Source: Isoetes taiwanensis (lineage: Eukaryota; Streptophyta; Lycopodiopsida; Isoetales; Isoetaceae). Taken from it: DNA of 64,000 nucleotides. Shown here piece by piece: positions 34,790 through 43,285 of the stretch; position 1 is the first letter of the stretch; each line of letters opens with the position of its first letter. A program made the position numbers and the translations under genes. A model generated the notes under the pieces. It was not told the origin of the DNA. It saw only the letters and a program-made list of their open reading frames with translations, and made no database searches. Where the stretch lies: positions 1 through 64,000 of the forward strand of contig JAJEKV010000321.1 of assembly GCA_021234155.1 (NCBI GenBank), read 5' to 3'.

Positions 34790-35410
34790 CACCCAAAAAG
34801 TTCAGATTGATGATAAACAAGAGGCGGGGGCTGGCGGCATCACAGAAGACGACCATTACCGGATTAATGCTTCTCTTCCTCCTCCTTACCAGATAGAAGT
34901 CACTATGCCAGTACCAACTCCCACCTTTGATGGAGCAGGAAACCCTCGGGGAGTTCGCAACAAATTTTGAGGATTATTATGAAGAGTATGGGAAGAAAAA
35001 AGGTACTAGACAACAAGTTCTAAACCGGCATTGAAAAGGGAAGCAAAGGCTTGGTTGCTCTATCAAGAAAGCCTAGGAATAGCGGTGGGACCGGGAAGAA
35101 TTGCAGCTTTCTTTGACAGGTTTGGTGGAGGTGTTACACAAGGTGGATTACTTGCGCAGAGTTGCACACTATGCAAATTAGGAGAGGAGAGAACATACAT
35201 TCTTATGTTGAGAGGTTTAACCTCTACCTTCTCAAGTGCAAACAGCATGACGTAGAAACACCAAATTTCCATATGATACATGCCTTTGTAAATGGGTTGA
35301 AGCCACAGCCTAAATTGCACAGGAAAATGAGTAAAATACAAGCACTAGGGGGGATAAATTCTATACATGCAGTCGGGATAATCCCAAGCAAAGACATCTG
35401 CATGCTGTTG
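34790..35410 (+). pseudogene. Second gypsy gag N-terminal copy
   Basis: It repeats 28403-29020 closely (PTPTFDGAGNPRG, KREAKAWLLYQESL, NIHSYVERFNLYLLKCKQ). It breaks off near 35412, where the sequence jumps to the last 224 bp of an LTR. Confidence 0.8.
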
Positions 35411-35412
35411 AA

Positions 35413-35636
35413 AAACTTTCTAAATCTATCAACCGAATGCTGATGAAGTGCCGGACCGATTGGAAACGAAGGGGGAGAATATTAGAAGCAGAGGCGGCAG
35501 AAAAATGTCCAGTTCCCGGCAGCTAGAGGTAGCGATCTGGTGAACTCAAGACTATTTGAATTTATGAAGAGAGACAATCAAGAATCCATCTGCTAGTCTA
35601 GGTGTTGTACTCAGGTACATACTTTCGAGTGCAACA
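35413..35636 (+). repeat. Partial LTR 3 of the gypsy element
   Basis: It matches the last 224 bp of LTR 2 from ACTTTCTAAATCTATCAACC to the GAGTGCAACA end, then target copy AGCTT (35637-35641). Confidence 0.9.
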
Positions 35637-35641
35637 AGCTT

Positions 35642-36171
35642 ACTGGAGTTTCGATGGGAAGCGTACCATGGAGCACTTTAACACAGCAGCCTGCCAAAAT
35701 TTTTCTAATGTCCTAGAGTTCCCAGCTATATTTAAGCTCGGGGACCCAAGTGCACAAGGCAAAATTGTGAATCATTACCGAGAAACCCCACGAAGTTAAT
35801 TAACCATCTTCCGATATGTTTTCACGCCCGTGAGATTGGGTCCTAGATGCTTTCTCCGCTCGCACAACAATAGCATGTGCACTTAAAAAGGGCCAGAATC
35901 GCGGTCGTGTTGACATTGATAGAGAGTCTCAGAGACTTTATTAAGATGCGTTATCCGCTCTACCAACTCTACCAGATGAAAATCAAGAGTTGGGAGCCAA
36001 ATCATCATCAGATTTTGCCAAAATGACATCTTCTGAGATACAACCTCCTTTCACAAGCTCTCTGGAAGATGAAGCTACCTTTGCAGAGCTCAAAGAAGTA
36101 GCTCTAGCTACTATTCCCAAGAGACTATCGACACCAACAAGGATAAGACAAGTGACAAAGGAGCAACCGTA
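35642..36171 (+). pseudogene. E methyltransferase gene, inner copy, C-terminal part
   Basis: It continues the gene cut at 27338. Across frame changes: YWSFDGKRTMEHFNTA (35640-35690), a KPREL-type motif X block near 35790, then methyltransferase motif I near 35810-35870 (LDAFSGS..TIACALKKG) and VDID. An ENQELG..SSDFAKM tail and ATFAELKEVALATIPKR follow, stopping at 36170. Motif I lying after motif IV defines the beta arrangement of amino-methyltransferases (PF01555 N6_N4_Mtase is the family to test). The outer copy (39640-40260, minus) agrees. Confidence 0.6.
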
Positions 36172-36588
36172 GAGGAGAGAAAAAGGTAGAGACGAGCAAA
36201 CCACACACCGGGACTTCGATTTAGACCTCGAAGTTAGGTTTTGCTAAATTATTTACTATCGGCTATAAAAAAATATTGCCATATTTGATGTACTGAAAAA
36301 AAAATTTTTTTTTTTTTTTTTTTTTTAACGTTTTTTGGATGTCCTCGAATTCATAGTAATATTCCTCGTGTATTAATGTCTGGAATTTTGCCATTTCCAA
36401 GTGCTCTTTTCTACAAATGCAAGATTATCACTTCAAAAGAGTTCAAAATGCACGATAAAATAGTTTGTTTCAACTTGAAATCCCCAACTTCTTTTGAAAA
36501 TGATCATTTTTTAAATCCTGGTGTTTTTTTCAAGGGAATCTTTGAAACGGGAGTGATGCAACACTCCCGTTTAATTTGCAATCCTGTT
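36172..36588 (+). other. 3' end region of inner E with subterminal hairpin
   Basis: Non-coding and AT-rich, with a run of about 24 T near 36303-36326. It closes with an 11-bp hairpin, AAACGGGAGTG (36545-36555) and CACTCCCGTTT (36562-36572), that overlaps the terminal repeat. The same hairpin is at the outer right end (39276-39303). The left ends lack it. Confidence 0.7.
36564..36588 (-). repeat. Right terminal inverted repeat of inner E
   Basis: The reverse complement reads AACAGGATTGCAAATTAAAC plus GGGAG; it is followed by target copy AATA (36589-36592). Confidence 0.75.
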
Positions 36589-36592
36589 AATA

Positions 36593-38438
36593 CACTTTGC
36601 TTGTATTTTTTAGAACGGTTGTTTGTTTGCACTTAAATAACACACTTTTTAGCTGCAACAGACCACTTTTTAGGTTAAAAATAACACTTTCGAGTCCAGT
36701 TAAGGCACAAGAAATTGACTTAGAGTGACAATATTTTAGCTTATTTTCCTGTCTTTTTCTGGCCTTTAGGGCACAAGTTTAGTAAATGTTATTCTGGAAT
36801 ACAAATTTCGTTTGAATTTCTGTCTTAACAAGGTAGTTTTCAACGTTTCAGTGGCAGGGAAGAAGGAAGCAAGAGGGCATCAAAGAAATCTCAGAAGCCT
36901 AAGCGTCCACACCCTCAGAAGCACACCGCTGACACAGACGAGCCCACTGTTTACGAGAACTTTCAAACGCAGTGGTTCGTGACCAGGGGTGCAGATGGAA
37001 AATACAAAGACACCGACGTTTCAGACGCCCGTAAAAGTGCCGGGTAACAAAAGGTACGCCGACTGAAGTTTGTTAACCTCGGGACAATAAAAGATGTCTC
37101 CGAGGTCTTGGGACAAGAAGGTCGTGGGGAGGCTATCCTTCAAGACCTCCCAAGGCTTCATTGTTGTGGACATCGCGATTCTTCAAAATTGTCATTGTGC
37201 AACCACCGCATCAGACAAATTCTTTTCACACTACCGGACAAAACGGCCTCGTGGTTCATGTATTAGGCAGGTTTGTTCCAAAGACAAGCGAGGACTTTCC
37301 GCCGCTGAGTCCGAAAGCAATCGATGGAGAAAGGTCGAATCACCACCTTCGCTAGTTCTTCGTGGAGGTCATCGATGGAGGTTCCGAGGAACAAGACGAG
37401 GAAGAACCCCCGCGGCGGGCCAAAGAAACTTAGCAGGCCAAGGGCAACGATAGCTGCTAAAGAACCAAAGAAGCTAAAAGTACAAAGCCTTTGATGTTGT
37501 GGAAATCGCCGAGGAACAACCAAAACGAAGAAGGGAAAGGGCAAGGCTCCGGGTGGCCATTAAAGAAAAGAAGGTGGATAAGACCTCGAGAGGATGGAAC
37601 AAATAAATCTTAACAAGTATGTTCGTGGGTAATATACTTGTCAAGAACTTCCATGAGGTTGCCACCGGAAGAATGAAGCCGTGCGCCTTCTTCGTGTTCG
37701 AAAACCAAAGTGCATGGACCCCAAGGAATACGACAGAGAAAATGCAGACACTTACATGCACTATGTCCTTGGGGGAAACCACAGTTTCAAAGCAAGGAGA
37801 TAGTTGTACAAAAAAAAACAACCCAAGATATTTCTCTGTGGTCAGGTTTGCATCGTGGTTGACGGACGAAGAAGCAAAATCGTTGCCAACACGCACAATG
37901 CCGACAACTAATATAAGCTGAAAATGAGCTTTGTGGACAAAATCAGGTTCATGCACAGGGAATATATAATATTTAAAGAAAAATATGGAGATGATTTGAA
38001 GAAGCCACAATACTCATTGGAACTAAAGGAAGCGTGTGCTGTGGAGTGCTGCCTCAAATAACGACGAGGCTAACAAACGGCAGGTCTCTAATACCACACG
38101 ACATAACTGGTTCCAAATTTAGCCTTCAGAGATGGCAGAGTAAGTTGTTTTTGTATTCTGGAATACCCCTGCAGCCCTCCCACTGATATCGCTTTCTTCT
38201 CTCCACATTTGGGACCTCCAAAACGAAATATTCACCATGTTCGAGCGTGGTGATTTGAAAAGCAAAGGCAAGGTCTCCAAAAAGAAAAAGGATCCGAGGC
38301 GTCCCCAAAAAGGAAATGACAATCGTGGTGGCGAGAAATGCAGGGCTTCACAGATATGGATATATTAGAAAGGCTACTGCAAAAGGTTGTCGATAAAGAA
38401 TTTACTCTTGAAGAAATGTCCAAGGAGCTCCACAAGTA
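36593..38438 (+). pseudogene. E methyltransferase gene, outer copy, N-terminal half
   Basis: It starts with the rest of the palindrome split by inner E, then matches 24165 onward. Exon begins TTTCAG/TGGCAGGG near 36851, with KK..KSQKPKR, NFQTQWFVTRGADGKY, GRLSFKTSQGFIVVDI and a VLGRFVPKTSEDF block (near 37260). Later come NFHEVATGRMKPCAFFVFENQ (37640-37705), FASWLTDEEAKSLPTRTMP (37850-37900), SFVDKIRFMHREYIIFKEKYGDDLKKP (37925-38005) and an exon ending EEMSKELHK near 38435. No known domain is recognised in this half. The gene continues, inverted, at 41040. Confidence 0.6.
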
Positions 38439-38507
38439 AGAATGCCACTTTGGGTTCTTGTTTGGTAGGGAGAAGTGTAGTTCGAAAAACACTGGCTTAC
38501 ACGCGAC

Positions 38508-38638
38508 AGACAAAGTGTATTCCAGAATACACTTTGGCTTTCGTGTGTGAAGCAAAGTGTATTCCGGAATACAGTTTGGCTTTCGTGTGTGAGCCAAACT
38601 GTATTCCGGAATACACTTTGTCTTTCGCGTTTCGTAAG
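38508..38638. repeat. Palindromic array 5 (left part of the outer intron array)
   Basis: Three palindromes with core GTGTATTCC.GAATACAC and spacers GGCTTTCGTGTGTGAAGC. The same spacers, reversed, fill array 6. The array stops at the inversion breakpoint near 38640. Confidence 0.85.
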
Positions 38639-38639
38639 T

Positions 38640-38862
38640 TAATGTGATTATTTTTTTTATCTTGAATCTATGTTTTTTTTTATAACAACCCATTCAATTG
38701 TTTTACGGATATAAATTGTTATTTTTACATCGATATCAAACCCCCCTGGAAACCCCTGTTATTTTGCTATATATACATTTCGTGCACTTGACAGTTCAAA
38801 CTTGTGCTTTCAAAAATGAATTGCTGGTGCTATCTTCTAGCAATTTGAGAAAGCTAGGTATA
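38640..38862 (-). repeat. Part of dispersed repeat R plus LINE flank
   Basis: Bases 38640-38770, read on the minus strand, match 45150-45290 (TTTGATATC.ATGTAAAAATAAC, CAATTGAATGGGTTGTTATA). Bases 38770-38862 are the DNA that flanked the LINE target site. Nothing coding is seen. Confidence 0.75.
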
Positions 38863-39259
38863 AGTGCATCATTTTTTTATTTTTTTTTTGAAGGACTTGA
38901 GCCTTTATTATCCAGAGAAAGTTACAGAGTACAATGGGGACTAATAACTCAGTGGAGAGAATGTCCACCAGAGCAAAACCACCCCACTCACATACAACAT
39001 CTAAACAATATGAAGAGCAAGCAAAAACTCATAAGTAAGTATGAATCTGAAGATAGTGCTCCCAAATACGGCTCTTCACCTCATTAGCAATTGATGAGCA
39101 CTTGAATGCTTTGACAATTCGTTGTTGGGCATCAAGAAGGACCTGTGCATCTGAACAAGCCAGACCTTTGAATATGAGAAGATTCCTTCTTTTCCAAATG
39201 GACCAGATGATCCATGCAGAAGCCAAATGAAACGCCCTTTTTGCCAAATTATCCCAACT
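38863..39259 (-). pseudogene. LINE 3' fragment, right part, with poly(A) and target duplication
   Basis: Minus strand from the E target copy AGTT (39259-39256): the frame goes on WDNLAKRAFHLASAWIIWSIWKRRNLLIFKGLACSDAQVL, typical of the end of plant LINE ORF2. It finishes in a poly(A) (38890-38873) followed by ATGATGCACT (38872-38863). The left part is at 10869-11116. Confidence 0.85.
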
Positions 39260-39284
39260 AACAAGGTTGCAAATTAAACGGGAG
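39260..39284 (+). repeat. Right terminal inverted repeat of outer E (inverted segment)
   Basis: AACAAGGTTGCAAATTAAAC plus GGGAG, followed by the subterminal hairpin (39276-39303). Bases 39304-39640 beyond it hold no gene; an AAT microsatellite is near 39523-39541. Confidence 0.75.
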
Positions 39285-39639
39285 TGTTGCAGCACTCCCG
39301 TTTCAAAGATTCCTTTAGAAAAAGCACGGCACTTCAGAAATTGGGCCTTTTTAAGAGAGGTTCAAAGTTTCAGGAGTATCAGTTTTTTTTTTGGCCTGTT
39401 TTTGGGGTACTCTTTGGACAGGACTTTGGTTTTTTGGAGTTAAGCACGTGAAAATAGCAGATTTGAGACATGAGCACGTAATTTATTAGAGGTCGATGTA
39501 CAAAAAACACAAATTTAGTAAACATAATAATAATAATAATTTCATTACTGGTTTTGTGTTATATCAATAATGGCCAATAATGGCAATAAATAATAGATGT
39601 CAATCAGTAGCCACAACAAAAAAATCCGCCGAGATCTAA

Positions 39640-41040
39640 ATTAAAATCTTCTTCATTCTTTGCCGCCTCGCCTTGATCGCAGTTTCTATCGTTTCACCTT
39701 TCTCCGGGTGACTTAGGCTTTTCTCGTGTTGGTGGTCGCTTCGTGTATTGTAGCTAGAGCAACTTCTTTTCAGCTCTGCAAATGTAGCTCCGCTCTTCCA
39801 AAGAGCTTGTAAAGGAGGTATCTCAAGACGCCATCTTAGCAAAATCGAATTAGACTTTGCCCCAACTCTTGATTCTCGCCTGGTAGAGTTGGTAAGGCGT
39901 AAAGTCTCATCTTGATGAACTGCATGACCTCCTTTGTCAATGTCAACTTACACAATTCGGCCCTTCTTAAGTGCACAAGCAATAGTTGTACCCGTGAGCC
40001 GTAAAACGCCATTGTTAATTCCAATCTCCCGGACGCGGAGAACATGTCCGTAAGATGGTTAATAAGTTCGCGGGCTTTTGGTAGTGATTCACTATTCTTC
40101 CTTGTGCACTAGGGTCCCGCAAACGTAACATTTACTGGAAACTCCAACACGCTTTGAAAAGTTCTCGCATGCCGTGTTGAAGTGTTCCATCAGACGTTTT
40201 TCCGTCGAAACTCCAATAAGCCACGTGGAGATATTCGACCTTACTTAGCAGCGCTGGCCTCCACCATGGTAATTAATATTTGTTTTATACCTAAGGAAAA
40301 AAAAAAATAAAGAAGGATTTAAGTCTGACCAAAAGAAACGTATTCGAATAGGAACTCCTAACAAGAATTTAAAATGCTACTGCTTGTAACTAACAACAAA
40401 AAAAAAAAGGTAAGAAAAACAAAAGGACTTGTGTATTCGGAATAAGTGCTTACCAAACCAGATTTTCATAACCGGCTTGGGCAGCGAACCGGTGATTCTT
40501 GAAGTCGGCTTCCACAAGTCCGGATTGCATGCTTGAGTGAAATACTACCCGACCTCAATGTTTTGCCATAGTAATCGCTTTATGCCGCCGATTTAAAGCG
40601 TTAAACTCGTGAGTTTTAAATGGTCGGTCGTCAGAAGGGCCGCCTTCTTCACCTTTAAACCCATATGGAAGGTCGGCTACTACCAAGGTAAAATCTTGGG
40701 GCTTTATTGATTCGCTAATTTGGTGCAATCACCGTGTACAATAGAGAATAGGTTATTTTGATCGAACATTGTAAACCTTTCGTAATGGGAGGCCTCGGAA
40801 TCCAACACGCACCGCCACCGCCCTCTCTTCTCGCGGCCGCCCCCGACTAAGTGCATGAAGCCCCCCAAGCAGTCTTTGTTTTTTTTTTTTGCTCTGCAAA
40901 AAGAACGCCTTAGTAACAAGAAAAACAACAATATAAAAACAAATCAACATACCCACCTTCAAAATTTGGCATGATAATCGACAATCCTTTCGTCCGAGGT
41001 TGCGATAGGATAAAGCTCTTTGCACCTTTCCCAAAACATC
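39640..41040 (-). pseudogene. E methyltransferase gene, outer copy, C-terminal half
   Basis: Minus strand. FGKGAKS near 41020, an intron near 40880-40950, GGFMHLVGGGREKRGRWRCVLDSEASHYERFTMFDQNNLFSIVHGDCTKLAN (40860-40710), then KPQDFTLVVADLPYGF with ADLPYGF at 40677-40657. The run VHGDC..F.LVVADLPYG is the shape of motif IV in N6A/N4C amino-methyltransferases (D/N/S-P-P-Y; here D-L-P-Y). VVFHSSMQ-like residues, KVEYLHV near 40230, a KPRELI-like block near 40070, and motif I GSGTTIACALKKG near 39990 follow. Motif IV before I makes it beta class. Frame changes occur between blocks. The substrate base cannot be told from sequence. Confidence 0.65.
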
Positions 41041-41044
41041 AACA

Positions 41045-41613
41045 TTGATTGTTCTGAATCACACTTTGCTTCACACACTAAAAGCCAAAGCAGATTCCGT
41101 AATACACTTTTGCTTCACACACCTAAAGCCAAAGCGTATTCCAAAAAAAAGAACTACTTTAAAAATCGAAGTGTATTCCGTAATACACTTTGCTTCACAC
41201 ACTAAAGCCAAAGCAGATTCGTAATACACTTTGCTTCACACAATAAAAGCCAAAGCCGTGATTCCAAAAAAGAACTACTTAAATTTAAAAAGTGTATTCC
41301 AGAATACACTTTGCTTCACACACGAAAGCCAAAGCGTATTCCAGAATACACTTTGCTTCACACACGAAAGCCAAAGCGTATTCCAAAAAAAGAACTACTT
41401 AAAAAACTGAAAGTGTATTCCAGAATACACTTTGCTTCACAACAAAAAAGAACTACTTAAAAAACTGAAAGTGTATTCCAGAATACACTTTGCTTCACAC
41501 ACGAAAGCCAAAGCGTATTCCAGAATACACTTTGCTTCACACACGAAAGCCAAAGCGTATTCCGGAATACACTTTGGCTTTCGGGTGTGAGCCAAAGTGT
41601 ATTCTGGAATACA
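41045..41613. repeat. Palindromic array 6 with 110-bp higher-order repeat
   Basis: Many palindromes (TTCC.GAATACACTTTGC) with spacer CACACACGAAAGCCAAAGC. A larger unit containing AAAAAAGAACTACTTAAA recurs about every 110 bp between 41080 and 41470. Read in reverse this continues array 5. The array ends at the inversion breakpoint, where repeat R begins. Confidence 0.85.
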
Positions 41614-41815
41614 CTAAAGTAGTCTTATTAGGATATTGAGTTATTTTGGTAGAGGTTCAAGCCCTCGTATTTCATACTAGAATCTTAGGCAAAGCTGTAT
41701 AGAGGTTTGATATTCCCTCAAAACCTTAGGCAAAATCATATTTCATATTTCAAAATCATAAGCGACTGTGATAGTCCAGGGTGCACCTCGTTTAGAATAT
41801 GTAGCATAATAACAT
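41614..41815 (+). repeat. Second part of dispersed repeat R
   Basis: It starts GTAGTCTTATTAGGATAT and continues GGTAGAGGTTCAAGCC, matching 45318-45560. It joins to 38640 when the inverted segment is turned back; about 20 bases of R are missing at the joint. Confidence 0.8.
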
Positions 41816-42383
41816 GGGGTTTTCTTTGTGTTTTTGTACGCTTTTCACAAAGGTTTTCCTAAGATTTCATGGCGTATTCGAATGGATGTACTAATGTGTA
41901 CATCTAGAGTGCACCATTTCTTAGTTGTTGATTTAGCTTTTTTTTTTTCAATGGTCCAACATCCAAGGGCTCACAACAAAAGCCCTCTTTTTATTTTAGG
42001 GGCTGAACATGCAAGCCTCGTGGATAGGATTTTAGGGCACGAAACAGGGCTTGGAAATTTGCAACAACAGGGATTAGCAAGATAAGATTACAGGCTGTGA
42101 ATATGCTAGCTACCATTTAAAGAGATCGTCGTTGCAGGAGAGAAGCTTCTTCATAAAAAATGGTGGCATGGCCCAATTGTCTCAGGAAATGTACAAGAAT
42201 CAAAAGGTTTTTATATCTTTCCATTTCATTGGCAGAAGATCTAAAATTGTTGTATGACGGGCAAATTTGTCATTTTGCAGGATAAAACGTGGACTAGTTC
42301 TACAAACAAGATTTCATCCATATCGAATGCATCTATTCATCCAACTGTTGAGTAATTTCTAAGATCTCTTATATGAGAGTCCG
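41816..42383. other. No recognisable gene
   Basis: An 85-codon frame at 41828-42085 has no family likeness I can name. Otherwise nothing is seen. Confidence 0.4.
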
Positions 42384-43285
42384 ATGGTGCCTTGTCTTAC
42401 GCCACAACAAGGGGCACAACAGCGTCAGAATACGCTGTCGACGTCACAACACCCACACACTCAACAGTACCCCAACGTTGCTACTGAAGTAGAACTCCTC
42501 AAGGAAGTCTCTGCCTCCATGCCTCAGACTCCGGCACCGTTGGATCCTGCAGATCCTCTTTCTCATTTTCCCCTGGAACTACAAGAAGAGCTGGCTAAAA
42601 ACAAGATTCCACCACGTCTTGCAACTATTCTCAAGCTGTGTCCTGCCCTAAAGGAACAGTTGCCATTACCCACGGTCTTGGTGGCCACCTCTACACCCAG
42701 GGTCCATGCTATTGTGGGAAATCAACATACCAATCATGTCCATATTGATGGCGGTAGTGCTGTCAATCTCATAACAGACAAACTTCGGAAACAACTCGGC
42801 ATCAAATAACTCTACCGTGCCTCTTATGATATCAAGCTTGCAAATGGGCATATCACGCGCCCTCAAGGCATCACTCCCCTCCTTCACATCAGCATTGGAG
42901 ATCTCAAATTTCCCTTGGAGTTTGGAGTTTGGAGAGCTGGGGAAGACCCTGGTGATTATGAAATGCTGGTTAGGCGACCTTTCCTCCGCCAAGCTAAAAG
43001 CATTCATTACTGGGCTACTGATCAACTTGTCATTACTGACAGCACCTTGAATGCTACCATGGATCTTGAAACTGGTAAGCTTGTTTCGGTTGAGCACGCG
43101 GAGCCGTCTCTCTCCGACAGTGATTCAGACGAGCCTCAAAATACTTATCAGGTCCAGGCTCCTCCGGCAGGCCTCCCTCTTTCTTCATATCCTGAGTATA
43201 CTGACCCGTGGGGTGACATGACTCTTGATCAGGACCACGTGATTGCCACTCTCCTGGATCCTTATCTGGCTCCCTGTAACAGTTT
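42384..43285 (+). pseudogene. Gypsy gag-protease fragment
   Basis: A 141-codon frame and its continuation after one stop near 42810. It reads ELQEELAKNKIPPRLATILKLCPALKEQL, then HVHIDGGSAVNLITDKLRKQLG (42735-42805), which holds the retropepsin D-G-G-S motif. IKLANGHITRPQGI, PLLHISIGDLKFPLEFGVW and DYEMLVRRPFL follow, the expected order of a plant gypsy-type protease domain. No RT, integrase or LTR is seen nearby, so it is an orphan scrap. Confidence 0.7.

Larger units (their letters stand above)
27339..35636 (+). mobile_element. Ty3/gypsy element with three LTRs, inserted in inner E
   Basis: It begins TGTTGCACTC at 27339 and ends GAGTGCAACA at 35636. The duplicated target AGCTT lies at 27334-27338 and 35637-35641, and the methyltransferase frame resumes after it. 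Order: LTR (27339-28350), primer site, gag start, an inverted block (about 29044-31035), RT, RNase H, integrase, LTR (33725-34732), then again primer site and gag start, then the last 224 bp of an LTR (35413-35636). The RT-RNH-IN order places it in Ty3/gypsy; its integrase resembles the Tat-type lineage (from memory). It is not able to move as read. Confidence 0.85.
15631..36588 (+). mobile_element. Element E, inner copy, nested in the outer palindromic array
   Basis: It begins AACAAAGTTGCG at 15631 after AATA and ends CAATCCTGTT at 36588 before AATA. Joining the flanks restores one full palindrome, which proves insertion into the array with a 4-bp duplication. The left half is present twice in tandem (15631-19872 and 19873-24166), each starting after the same GTGTATTCTGGAATA junction. 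A gypsy element fills 27339-35636. One left half plus the right half, without gypsy, is about 8.4 kb, close to the outer copy. Confidence 0.75.
38640..41612. other. Inverted segment of about 3 kb
   Basis: Read in reverse, this segment restores three things at once: the methyltransferase gene through its intron array (38638 to 41612), the LINE after the E right end with AGTT and ATGATGCACT duplications, and the dispersed repeat R (38640 to 41614). One breakpoint is in a palindromic array and the other in repeat R. It could be a real inversion or an assembly misjoin. Confidence 0.8.
11117..41613 (+). mobile_element. Element E, outer copy: DUF7869 + DNA methyltransferase transposon
   Basis: The left end is at 11117 and the right end at 39260, now in inverted orientation. 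Both begin with the 25-bp inverted repeat AACAARRTTGC.. ATTAAACGGGAG. The target duplication AGTT is at 11113-11116 and, reversed, at 39259-39256. Left half: DUF7869 gene on the minus strand. Middle: palindromic array. Right half: methyltransferase gene on the plus strand. The pieces are 11117-15630, 36593-38638 and, inverted, 41612-39260. They sum to about 8.9 kb, including a MITE of 252 bp. A second E copy and its load sit inside the array. The superfamily is not one I can name. Confidence 0.75.

Noticed and set aside
39640-41040. Bacterial contamination as the source of the methyltransferase
   Set aside because: The gene has introns, exists in two diverged copies, lies between element ends nested in a plant LINE, and is itself hit by a plant gypsy element.
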